A DNA stretch of 24,145 nucleotides from CAZIDL01 sp964537825 (lineage in GTDB: Bacteria > Bacteroidota > Bacteroidia > Flavobacteriales_D > CAYVSK01): positions 1-24,145 of the forward strand of contig CAZIDL010000037.1 of assembly GCA_964537825.1 (NCBI GenBank), read 5' to 3'. The notes under the pieces were generated by a model. The model worked only from the letters and a program-made list of their open reading frames with translations. It made no database searches and was not told where the DNA came from. The translations under genes and the position numbers were made by a program. Below are positions 7,138-14,170 of this stretch, piece by piece (the first letter of the stretch is position 1; each line of letters begins with the position of its first letter).

Positions 7138-9570
7138 ATGAATATCAGTTTCAGCTGGCTTAAGGAGCACATCGACCCCGGGTTAACTCCTGATGAGGTA
7201 GCCGACATCCTTACCCGAACGGGACTCGAGGTGGACGAGCATCATTCCACCGGAATGGATACGCAAGCCCTTGAGGGGCTGCTGGTCGGCTATGTCGAAA
7301 CCGTGGAAGAGCACCCGAACGCTGATAAACTGGTCCTTACACGTGTGGACGTCGGCAACGGAAGTTCCCTTTCCATCGTTTGCGGAGCGCCTAACGTGGA
7401 GGCTGGCCAGAAGGTGATCGTAGCTCCCCCGGGAACCACCGTTCATCCGGTGAAAGGGGAGCCTTTCAAGATCGAGAAGGCAAAGATCCGGGGGGAAGTA
7501 TCACAGGGGATGATATGTTCGGCTTCCGAGATCGGGATCTCGGAGGATCACGAGGGGATCATGGTCCTTGATCGGAGCACCCAGGTCGGGCGCGCTGCCA
7601 GCGAACTTTTTCAGGATGACGGCGATCATCTTTTCGAGATCGATATCACCCCGAACCGTGCGGATGCCATTTCCGTGCTGGGCGTGGCCCGGGATCTCGA
7701 TGCTTATCTGCAAGTCCATGAAGGGCGTTCTTGTCGAAAAAAGCTATTAACGCCTGAGCTTCCAAAAGGGGATGACCGGAAACTTCCGATCGAGGTGGAA
7801 GTGGAGGACAAGAACGCTTGTCCCCGCTACTGCGGTCTTAGCATTTCAGGAGTGAAGGTGGCCCCCTCTCCCCAATGGCTTCAGGATAAACTGAAGTCCA
7901 TCGGAGCGGAGCCGATCAATAACGTTGTGGACGTGACGAACTATGTCCTTCACGATATCGGACAACCCCTTCATGCCTTCGATGCGAGTGCTGTTAGGGG
8001 TGGAAAAGTGATCGTGGGGAAGCTTCCTTCCGGCACCGATTTCACAACGTTGGACGGGGAAGAGCGAAAGCTCGATGGAAGGGAATTGATGATCTGCAAC
8101 GGGGACCGGGAGGGAATGTGTATGGCCGGTTTGCTCGGAGGAAGCGAGTCAGGAGTGGGTGAAGGGACGAGCGATATCTTCCTCGAGAGTGCATATTTCG
8201 ACCCCGCTACGATCCGAAGGGGTGGTTCCGCTCACGGCATCAGTACCGAAGCGTCCTTTCGCTTTGAACGTGGAGTGGATCCGGAGATCACACGTTTCGC
8301 ATTGGAACGAGCTGCTTCTCTGATCCTGGAGCTAGCAGGAGGAACGGTCGCTTCTGAAGTTCAGGATACCCGCCCTGAAGGGTTCGAATGGCAGCGCATA
8401 AGGATCGATCACGGACGGATCGCTGAGCAGGTGGGTGAAGCCATCGAAGAGGAACAGGTGCGGAAGATCCTCGAAGGGTTGGAAATGGAATACGAGGAGG
8501 AGGACTTGGTGCGGGTCCCTCCTTATCGAGTGGATGTTACCCGTCAAGCTGACCTTTTGGAAGAGATCCTCCGTATCCACGGCTACGATCGGATACCCCT
8601 TCCCGATCGGTTCCGGGCTTCGATATCTCATTCATCCTCGCGGGATATGGGAAAGGTGCGAAGAAAGCTTTCGGAACTTTTGATAGCCAACGGGTTTTAC
8701 GAGATCCTCAGCAATTCGCTCGTCCATTCAGAAAAAGGGGGGGCATTGATGGACCCGGAACAGGAAGTCCGTATTCTGAACCCGATCAGTTCGGAACTTG
8801 ACGTGTTGCGCCAAAGCTTGCTCCATAGTGGTCTCCCGGTATTGGCGCATAACATCAAAAGGAAAGAGAGCGAGCTTCGCTGTTTCGAGTTCGGAAAGGT
8901 TTATTGGAGAACAGAGGAGGGGTATAAGGAAGAAGAAAGGCTGGCACTCTATTTGAGCGGTCGAATGGAGCCGGAGAACTGGCGGAACAGGAACCAGGAT
9001 CTTTCCTATTTCGATATCAAGGGTCAGGTCCTGCAGGTTCTTGAACGTGCTGGAATTGCTGATAGGACGGAGCTCCGTGATCATCCTTTCTCTTTTGTCC
9101 GAGAAGGGGCTTCTTTGGTGCTGAAGGGAGAGGAAGAGGAACCCTTGGTGATCTTCGGTGAACTCGACCCTGAACTCGGATCGCAACGGGACATCGAACA
9201 ACCGGTATGGGTGGCAGAATTTCGCCTTGATCCCCTTTTCGATGCTGTTATGGATCGATCGATCCGCTATCAGCCCCTCTCCAAGCAATTACCCGTCCGC
9301 AAGGACATGGCCTTTATCCTCGATAAAGGGGTCCGTTTCGATGCCCTGCGCTTGGCAGCTTTTGAAGCGGAGGCTGAACTTCTTCGGGAAGTGGGGGTTT
9401 TCGATGTTTACGAAGGAGAGAAGTTGGGAAAAGGCAAGAGGTCCTATGCGATGAAGTTCATCTTCCACGATGAGGAGCGGACTTTGGAAGACAAGGACAT
9501 CGAGCGTGCGATGGAAAGGATCAGTACGCGGTTCAAAGAACAGTTCGGGGCCGAGCTCCGGGATCACTGA
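7138..9570 (+). CDS. pheT: Phenylalanine--tRNA ligase beta subunit
   Basis: The beta subunit of the cytoplasmic heterotetrameric Phe-tRNA synthetase carries tRNA-binding and editing domains; PheS holds the aminoacylation site. The 810-residue length is normal. The N-terminus MNISFSWLKEHID is characteristic. An EMAP/OB-type tRNA-binding domain (about 40-155) contains HPNADKLVLTRVDVG and IVCGAPNV. The B3/B4 editing domain covers roughly 210-390 (NNVVDVTNYVLHDIGQPLHAFD), with FRFERGVDPE near its end. A B5 domain follows (about 400-475), then the catalytic-like core, and the last 90 or so residues form the anticodon-binding FDX-ACB domain (YQPLSKQLPVRKDMAFI). pheS is not in the window, as in genomes where the two subunits are unlinked. 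The gene meets the epimerase gene tail to tail across 29 nt. Confidence 0.95.
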   Translation: MNISFSWLKEHIDPGLTPDEVADILTRTGLEVDEHHSTGMDTQALEGLLVGYVETVEEHPNADKLVLTRVDVGNGSSLSIVCGAPNVEAGQKVIVAPPGTTVHPVKGEPFKIEKAKIRGEVSQGMICSASEIGISEDHEGIMVLDRSTQVGRAASELFQDDGDHLFEIDITPNRADAISVLGVARDLDAYLQVHEGRSCRKKLLTPELPKGDDRKLPIEVEVEDKNACPRYCGLSISGVKVAPSPQWLQDKLKSIGAEPINNVVDVTNYVLHDIGQPLHAFDASAVRGGKVIVGKLPSGTDFTTLDGEERKLDGRELMICNGDREGMCMAGLLGGSESGVGEGTSDIFLESAYFDPATIRRGGSAHGISTEASFRFERGVDPEITRFALERAASLILELAGGTVASEVQDTRPEGFEWQRIRIDHGRIAEQVGEAIEEEQVRKILEGLEMEYEEEDLVRVPPYRVDVTRQADLLEEILRIHGYDRIPLPDRFRASISHSSSRDMGKVRRKLSELLIANGFYEILSNSLVHSEKGGALMDPEQEVRILNPISSELDVLRQSLLHSGLPVLAHNIKRKESELRCFEFGKVYWRTEEGYKEEERLALYLSGRMEPENWRNRNQDLSYFDIKGQVLQVLERAGIADRTELRDHPFSFVREGASLVLKGEEEEPLVIFGELDPELGSQRDIEQPVWVAEFRLDPLFDAVMDRSIRYQPLSKQLPVRKDMAFILDKGVRFDALRLAAFEAEAELLREVGVFDVYEGEKLGKGKRSYAMKFIFHDEERTLEDKDIERAMERISTRFKEQFGAELRDH

Positions 9571-9585
9571 CCCGTGGGGTCACTG
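9565..9585. terminator. Imperfect hairpin between convergent pheT and epimerase genes
   Basis: The arms TGACCC (9568-9573) and GGGTCA (9577-9582) pair perfectly around a 3-nt GTG loop. After one mismatch the stem extends by two more pairs on each side. The left arm includes the pheT stop codon. The element sits between two convergent genes, which fits a bidirectional terminator, but no T-tract follows on either strand. Confidence 0.35.
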
Positions 9586-9599
9586 TTCGGTCCTGAGCT

Positions 9600-10601
9600 T
9601 CATAACTCGCCTTTTTCAAGGAGCCATTCATAGGTCTTTCGAACACCTTCTTCCAGGGAATGGGGATCATAACGGAGCTCCTCTTCGGCTTTACTGCAGT
9701 CCACAGCCCAATCGTTCTGCAGGTATTTGCGCACCCAATTCGGCGTGATCAGGGGTGGTCTGCCGGTCAAGCTCGCCCAGCCTTCCATCCCGTAGGAAGC
9801 TGTTATCAGAAGGGGAGTGGGTACATATGCCATTCGTCGCTTCCTGCCGCTCACTTCTTCGATCTTTTCGAAGAGGCCTTTCAGGCTGCTGTTGCTCCCT
9901 CCGAGCAAGTAACGTTCACCGGTTCGCCCACGTTCCAGCGCTAGGGTCATCCCTTCGATCACGTCGTCGGTAAAGACGTAGTTCCCCACGCTCTTTCCGT
10001 CCCCGGGTATGACACGCCAGGAACCCCTTAGGTGATCACGTATCAGTTTGGTGACAGCATTGCTCGTCCGCATCGGACCGGGGCCGTAAAGGCGTGTGGG
10101 ATTGGCGATGACGGCTTTCGAGCGGCCTTCTTTGACGGCCTCTTGGACCAAACGTTCCGAGAGGATCTTGCTCTTTTCGTAATGTGTACCGGCCTCTTCC
10201 GGGGCAAGGCTTTGATCCTCGGTAACGGGGGAGGCTCCTTTTTGAGGACCTAACGTGGCACCTGTGGAAATATGAAGGACCTTATGAACCCCTCGTTCGT
10301 TAGCTATCCGGAGGACGTTATCCGTACCGGTCACGTTCACCCGGTAAAAGCGTTCCGGATCCTTTACCCATGGAGTAGCTAAAGCAGCAAGGTGGTAAAC
10401 CTGATCGCAACCTTCCATCGCCCTTCGGATGCTCTCTTTATCCTCTACATCTCCCTGAAAGACCTGAAGCCCTCTCTCCTCTTTTACGACCCCTTTGGCC
10501 GTGTGATGGACCAAGGCGTGAACGGAAACGCCGTTCGCCAATAAACGCTGGCTAAGGATCTGTCCGAGAAAGCCGCCTGCCCCTGTCACGAGTGTTGCCA
10601 T
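9600..10601 (-). CDS. NAD(P)-dependent epimerase/reductase of the extended SDR family
   Basis: The 333-residue product is an extended short-chain dehydrogenase/reductase. The N-terminal Rossmann motif is TGAGGFLG (residues 6-13), an acidic residue follows beta-strand 3 in GDVEDKESI, and YHLAALATPW is the usual mid-fold segment. The catalytic elements are S112-T113 and Y141-x-x-x-K145. The sequence recalls the HpnA-like and dihydroflavonol-4-reductase-like groups, so the substrate could be a nucleotide sugar, a sterol or hopanoid-related ketone, or another small carbonyl compound; it cannot be decided here. The gene lies 13 nt after the CPBP-family gene on the same strand, and a perfect TACTTTTG box overlaps the end of that gene, so it may have its own promoter. 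The ATG at 10601 directly precedes the Rossmann strand. Confidence 0.85.
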   Translation of the reverse strand: MATLVTGAGGFLGQILSQRLLANGVSVHALVHHTAKGVVKEERGLQVFQGDVEDKESIRRAMEGCDQVYHLAALATPWVKDPERFYRVNVTGTDNVLRIANERGVHKVLHISTGATLGPQKGASPVTEDQSLAPEEAGTHYEKSKILSERLVQEAVKEGRSKAVIANPTRLYGPGPMRTSNAVTKLIRDHLRGSWRVIPGDGKSVGNYVFTDDVIEGMTLALERGRTGERYLLGGSNSSLKGLFEKIEEVSGRKRRMAYVPTPLLITASYGMEGWASLTGRPPLITPNWVRKYLQNDWAVDCSKAEEELRYDPHSLEEGVRKTYEWLLEKGEL

Positions 10602-10614
10602 TGCACTTCTTGAA

Positions 10615-11289
10615 TTAGGCGCAAAAGTAGGTGTTCAAAGCTCCCGCGTAAGCATGGAAAAAGACGGCGTACCAGATCGAACCGGTGCGATAGGTTAGGA
10701 GGCCAAGGTAGACCCCGGCCACGATGGCGCCGATCGTTTCGCCGTTCGGTTTGTGGATGTGCATAAGGGTGGTGAGCAACACCTGAAGGCTCAGTGCTCC
10801 GAAAGCCCCCAGGAGTGGTCGCATCCCCATTCCGATGAACCCCCTGTAGAAAGTTTCCCATCCGATGTAATGGAGGAGGTGGAGCAGATTCCAGAGAAGA
10901 AAAGCACTTGCGGAGGCGGTAGCCATATCGCTAAGGGGATAGAGGGCCAGATGGGCAGGGTCCTTGCTTGCGATCCAGGCCGGGAAGGGAAGCAAGAGCG
11001 CTGCGATACCGCTTGCGATAAGGCCGAAACGATAGTCGCCGATCCCGAGGCCGATGGCCGGTATCCTCGAAGCATTCCTCGCACGGATCAGGATAGGAAG
11101 GCAAGCGAAGAGAAGGAAACTGCTCCCGAAATCATAGGACCAACCCCACCATTCAGCCCGCTCGGGATCTTTGAAGGCATCTCCGAAATGCTGGATAAAG
11201 AACTCGTGGTCCCCCCAAAGGACCTTCAGAGCGGAAAGGAGCAGCACCGAGCTCCATAGGATGCGGTGCTTTTTGTCGACCCTTTTCAA
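10615..11289 (-). CDS. Probable CPBP-family intramembrane protease-like protein
   Basis: The 224-residue product is hydrophobic with about six predicted membrane segments. Late in the sequence it carries motifs resembling the CPBP (CAAX protease and bacteriocin-processing) family: W144-E-T-F-Y-R149 in place of the canonical EExxxR, then LMHIHKP with H177, and FFHAYAGALN with H212. The first glutamate of motif 1 is therefore Trp, a substitution I believe also occurs in other family members. Substrate and role are unknown. The start is TTG at 11289: no ATG or GTG occurs in frame between it and the hutU end, and only CTG codons are alternatives. It is 44 nt downstream of hutU and 13 nt upstream of the epimerase gene, so probably operonic. 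Membership is probable; proteolytic activity is unproven. Confidence 0.7.
   Translation of the reverse strand: MKRVDKKHRILWSSVLLLSALKVLWGDHEFFIQHFGDAFKDPERAEWWGWSYDFGSSFLLFACLPILIRARNASRIPAIGLGIGDYRFGLIASGIAALLLPFPAWIASKDPAHLALYPLSDMATASASAFLLWNLLHLLHYIGWETFYRGFIGMGMRPLLGAFGALSLQVLLTTLMHIHKPNGETIGAIVAGVYLGLLTYRTGSIWYAVFFHAYAGALNTYFCA
10622..10629 (-). promoter_or_regulatory. Bacteroidota -7 promoter box before the epimerase gene
   Basis: On the minus strand TACTTTTG is a perfect TAnnTTTG match, 20 nt before the epimerase ATG. It overlaps the last codons of the CPBP-family gene (Thr-Tyr-Phe-Cys-Ala-stop), so it could be a coincidence of coding sequence. No -33 TTG is seen at 17-23 nt. Confidence 0.35.
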
Positions 11290-11333
11290 AGGGTCCAGGA
11301 AGGAAGTTTTAGGATCCGCGATGGCGGGCAGGT

Positions 11334-13367
11334 TTAGAAAGCATTATCGATGGTCCTCTCATCCGGAGGATAGGGCATCGTGACCTTTAGTTTCGGGTCC
11401 GCTTCCATGGCCCTTTCAACCGTACGCATAGCACCTTCATTCCGGGCCCAGGAGCGTCGGACAAGACCGTTGCTCACATCCCATTGGATCATCCGTTCGA
11501 TCCGTTGGTCCGCTGCTTCGGTGCCGTCGATCAACATCCCGAACCCTCCGTTGATCACTTTGCCCCAACCAACGCCTCCTCCATTGTGAAGCGAGACCCA
11601 GGTGGCTCCCCGGAAGGCGTCCCCGATCACGTTCTGCACGGCCATATCGGCGGTAAAGGCAGACCCATCGTAAATGTTCGCTGTCTCCCGGAACGGAGAA
11701 TCCGTGCCGGAAACATCGTGATGATCTCTACCCAGGACGATGGGACCTTTCAACGATCCCCTTCGGATCGCTTGGTTGAATGCTTTTGCAATGCGGGTCC
11801 TTCCTTCGAGGTCAGCGTAGAGGATCCGGGCTTTCGCGCCCACGACCAAACGGTTCTCACCTGCGGAATCGATCCAGCGGATGTTGTCGCTGAGCTGGGT
11901 CCGAATGTCCGAAGGTGCTTTTTGGTAAAGCTCCTGTAGCACTTCTTTGGCGATCGCATCGGTCCGCTCGAGGTCGGCTTCATCGTTGGAGGTGCAGACC
12001 CAGCGGAATGGCCCGAACCCGTGATCGAAGCACATGGGCCCCATGATATCCTGCACGTAGGAGGGATAAAACATGTTCCCCTCTTTATCCTCGACGGCGG
12101 CCCCGGCTTTGCTCGCTTGCACCAAAAAGGCGTTCCCGTAGTCAAAAAAGTACATCCCCCGCTCGCTCAGGATGTTGATGGCTTTTACTTGCCGCTTCAG
12201 GCTTTCGTGGACTTGCTTCTTGAAGGTTTCCGGATCCTTGGCCATCAGCTCGTTGGCCTCCTCGAGTCCAAGTCCTGCCGGATAATAACCTCCAGCATAA
12301 GGATTGTGGAGGGAGGTCTGATCCGAGCCGAGATCGACCTCGATGCCTTCGTCCACCAGTTTCTCCCAGAGGTCGACCACGTTGCCCTGATAGGCGAGGG
12401 ATATCCCTTTTTTCGCCTGGCGGGCCTCCTGGATCCGTTGCAATAGCTCGTCCAGATCCTCGTGGATCTCGTCGACCCATCCTTGCTCATGACGCTTTTG
12501 AGCCGCCTTAGGGTTCACTTCAGCGATCACACCGACCGCACCCGCTATGACGGCCGCTTTGGGTTGAGCTCCGGACATTCCCCCAAGGCCGGAGCTTACG
12601 AAGAGCATTCCTCCAAGATCCTCCACGGTCGATCCTCCTTCCAGCTTTCGGCCAGCGTTCAGGACCGTGATCGTGGTTCCGTGCACGATGCCCTGAGGAC
12701 CGATGTACATGAAGGAACCGGCCGTCATCTGTCCGTATTGGGTGACCCCGAGTGCGTTGTACTTTTCCCAGTGCTCGAGCTCGGAATATTGAGGGATCAT
12801 CATTCCGTTGGTGACCACGACGCGCGGGGCTTCTTCGTGGGAAGGGAAAAGCCCCATGGGATGCCCGGAGTAAAGGACCAGTGTCTGATCCTTCTCCATC
12901 TCCGCCAGGTATTTCATCGTGAGCCTGTATTGGGCCCAGTTCTGGAAAACCGATCCGTTGCCCCCATAGGTGATCAATTCCTGAGGATGCTGAGCCACGA
13001 CCCGGTCCAGGTTGTTGTTGATCATCAGCATGATGGCCGCAGCCTGTTCGCATCGGTGGGGGTAATCGTGGATGCTGTGAGCTTCCGGCTCTATTTCCGG
13101 TCGGAAACGATGCATGTAGATCCGGCCGTAATTCTTCAGTTCTTCTGCGAATTCCGGAGCAAGCGTTTCATGATGCTTTTCGGGGAAATAGCGGAGCGCG
13201 TTCTTCAGGGCGAGCCTTTTTTCCTCATCGTTCAGACTGTCCTTTCTTTTTGGAGCATGATCCAGCTCCGGGTCCAGGCCCTTCGGTTCCGGAAGCTCAT
13301 CGGGGATCCCTTCCAGGATCATCTCCTTAAGCGCCGATCGGTTTTTTTCTTTCATGGTGCTTGTCAT
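11334..13367 (-). CDS. hutU: Urocanate hydratase
   Basis: Urocanase adds water to urocanate to give imidazolonepropionate, the second step of histidine degradation, using tightly bound NAD+. The product belongs to the long form (about 675 residues) recalled from Bacteroidota; from the ATG at 13367 it has 677 residues. Recognisable segments are HAPKRKDSLNDEEKRLALKN, the NAD-site region QHPQELITYGGNGSVFQNW, YSGHPMGLFPSHEEAPRVVV, NGMMIPQYS, YIGPQGIVHGTT, and the late block GFGPFRWVCTSNDEADL, whose cysteine may correspond to the active-site cysteine of the family. The reading frame stays open 30 codons further upstream, but the chosen ATG forms an ATGA overlap with the stop of the DUF5522 gene, which supports this start and coupled translation. 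hutH, hutI and hutG/hutF are absent from the window. Confidence 0.92.
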   Translation of the reverse strand: MTSTMKEKNRSALKEMILEGIPDELPEPKGLDPELDHAPKRKDSLNDEEKRLALKNALRYFPEKHHETLAPEFAEELKNYGRIYMHRFRPEIEPEAHSIHDYPHRCEQAAAIMLMINNNLDRVVAQHPQELITYGGNGSVFQNWAQYRLTMKYLAEMEKDQTLVLYSGHPMGLFPSHEEAPRVVVTNGMMIPQYSELEHWEKYNALGVTQYGQMTAGSFMYIGPQGIVHGTTITVLNAGRKLEGGSTVEDLGGMLFVSSGLGGMSGAQPKAAVIAGAVGVIAEVNPKAAQKRHEQGWVDEIHEDLDELLQRIQEARQAKKGISLAYQGNVVDLWEKLVDEGIEVDLGSDQTSLHNPYAGGYYPAGLGLEEANELMAKDPETFKKQVHESLKRQVKAINILSERGMYFFDYGNAFLVQASKAGAAVEDKEGNMFYPSYVQDIMGPMCFDHGFGPFRWVCTSNDEADLERTDAIAKEVLQELYQKAPSDIRTQLSDNIRWIDSAGENRLVVGAKARILYADLEGRTRIAKAFNQAIRRGSLKGPIVLGRDHHDVSGTDSPFRETANIYDGSAFTADMAVQNVIGDAFRGATWVSLHNGGGVGWGKVINGGFGMLIDGTEAADQRIERMIQWDVSNGLVRRSWARNEGAMRTVERAMEADPKLKVTMPYPPDERTIDNAF

Positions 13368-13561
13368 AGCTCGTTCGAACGGCGTTCTTCCAATTCTTTT
13401 CGGAGACCTTCCGGTCCGTATCCATAGGGACAATGCTTGCAGCCGCTCTTGCAGCAATAGCCTCGACGGAGAAGGTATTGTGCGGTCATCACGATGTAGC
13501 CGTTCTCGTTGTAATAGTAATCCCCGGGTTGAAAGCTCATGCGCTTGGAAGAACGCCTCAT
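13364..13561 (-). CDS. Small DUF5522-like cysteine-rich protein
   Basis: The 65-residue product is dominated by the motif YCCKSGCKHCPYGYGP at about residues 34-49, preceded by DYYYNENGYIVMTAQYLLRRG. This matches my recollection of DUF5522 proteins in Bacteroidota. Four cysteines in a CC-x3-C-x2-C pattern suggest metal or iron-sulfur binding, but that is inference and no function is known. The ATG at 13561 gives 65 residues; a second ATG at 13540 would give 58 and starts closer to the conserved part. Its stop TGA overlaps the hutU ATG (ATGA), so the two are very probably translated from one message. A near-consensus GATATTTG box lies 17 nt upstream. Confidence 0.78.
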   Translation of the reverse strand: MRRSSKRMSFQPGDYYYNENGYIVMTAQYLLRRGYCCKSGCKHCPYGYGPEGLRKELEERRSNEL

Positions 13562-13578
13562 TGCGAAGGGCTTTGCTG

Positions 13579-13586
13579 CAAATATC
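13579..13586 (-). promoter_or_regulatory. Near-consensus -7 box before DUF5522-hutU
   Basis: Minus-strand GATATTTG matches TAnnTTTG at five of six fixed positions and lies 17 nt before the DUF5522 ATG, the same geometry as the perfect boxes in this window. It lies 3 nt from the 13590-13602 palindrome. Confidence 0.3.
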
Positions 13587-13589
13587 TCG

Positions 13590-13602
13590 ATCCGTTACGG
13601 AT
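13590..13602. repeat. 13-nt palindrome, candidate operator, in the DUF5522-hutU / tpx divergent region
   Basis: ATCCGT and ACGGAT form perfect inverted 6-nt arms around one T. The site is about 29 nt upstream of the DUF5522 start and 46 nt upstream of the tpx start, next to the putative minus-strand -7 box. The position suits a transcription-factor site acting on one or both promoters. The regulator is unknown. Confidence 0.35.
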
Positions 13603-13636
13603 TCCGTGAACTCTTATTCCCTTCTTGCTGTTTGAA

Positions 13637-13642
13637 AAGGAG
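13637..13642 (+). promoter_or_regulatory. Strong Shine-Dalgarno sequence that sets the tpx start
   Basis: AAGGAG lies 6 nt before the ATG at 13649. Most genes in this window have no such sequence. It identifies ATG 13649 as the start in preference to the in-frame TTG at 13625 (upstream of this site) or ATG at 13661. Confidence 0.6.
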
Positions 13643-13648
13643 ATCCAA

Positions 13649-14170
13649 ATGAATAACGATATGGCAGCAAGCACCAAACTTAAAGGCGAGCCCGTTCAAC
13701 TCAACGGCGATCTACCCCAGGAAGGGGACCAAGCCCCGGATATCCGCTTCATCCGAAAGGATATGAGCGAAGGGAAGCTTTCGGAGTTCAAAGGCAAACC
13801 CGTCGTTCTGATCGCGGTGCCCAGCGTGGACACTCCCGTATGCGCCAATGAAGCCAAGCAATTCAATCAGAAACTTTCGGACATGGGAGCTCAAGGTCTT
13901 GTGATCTCCGAAGACCTGCCTTTTGCGTTGGGACGTTTTTGCGATGCGGAAGGGATCGAGAACGTTGAGACCGTTTCGGATTTCCGGTATCAGGATCTTT
14001 TGACGAACTATCATACCCGGATCGACGAAGGGGCTTTCGAAGGGCTTTCTGCTCGGGCCGTCTTCGTTATCGACCCGGACGGCAAGGTCGCTCATACGCA
14101 ATTGGTGCCGGAGATCGGTGAGGAACCGGATTACGATGAAGCGCTTAGCAAGGTGAAAGAGTTCGCCTAA
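13649..14170 (+). CDS. tpx: Thiol peroxidase, atypical 2-Cys peroxiredoxin
   Basis: Tpx reduces hydrogen peroxide and alkyl hydroperoxides using electrons from thioredoxin. From the ATG at 13649 the protein has 173 residues, close to the 168 of E. coli Tpx. The peroxidatic cysteine is C65 in PSVDTPVCANEAKQFN, and the resolving cysteine is C98 in EDLPFALGRFCDAEGI; the spacing of 33 is close to E. coli C61 and C95. LKGEPVQLNGDLPQEGDQAPD is the family N-terminus. The start is set by the good Shine-Dalgarno sequence 6 nt upstream. The gene is divergent from DUF5522-hutU and its stop codon overlaps that of the convergent LRR gene by 4 nt. Confidence 0.94.
   Translation: MNNDMAASTKLKGEPVQLNGDLPQEGDQAPDIRFIRKDMSEGKLSEFKGKPVVLIAVPSVDTPVCANEAKQFNQKLSDMGAQGLVISEDLPFALGRFCDAEGIENVETVSDFRYQDLLTNYHTRIDEGAFEGLSARAVFVIDPDGKVAHTQLVPEIGEEPDYDEALSKVKEFA

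Noticed and set aside
9252..9265. Perfect 14-bp palindrome GGATCGATCGATCC
   Set aside because: It is inside the pheT coding sequence (Asp-Arg-Ser-Ile) and is explained by the high density of GATC.
12462..13427. 321-codon plus-strand open frame opposite hutU
   Set aside because: hutU is unmistakable on the other strand; this frame has no motif.
13367..13457. Extended hutU start 30 codons upstream
   Set aside because: It would overlap the DUF5522 gene by about 90 bases, has no similarity to urocanase N-termini, and the ATGA overlap gives a better start.
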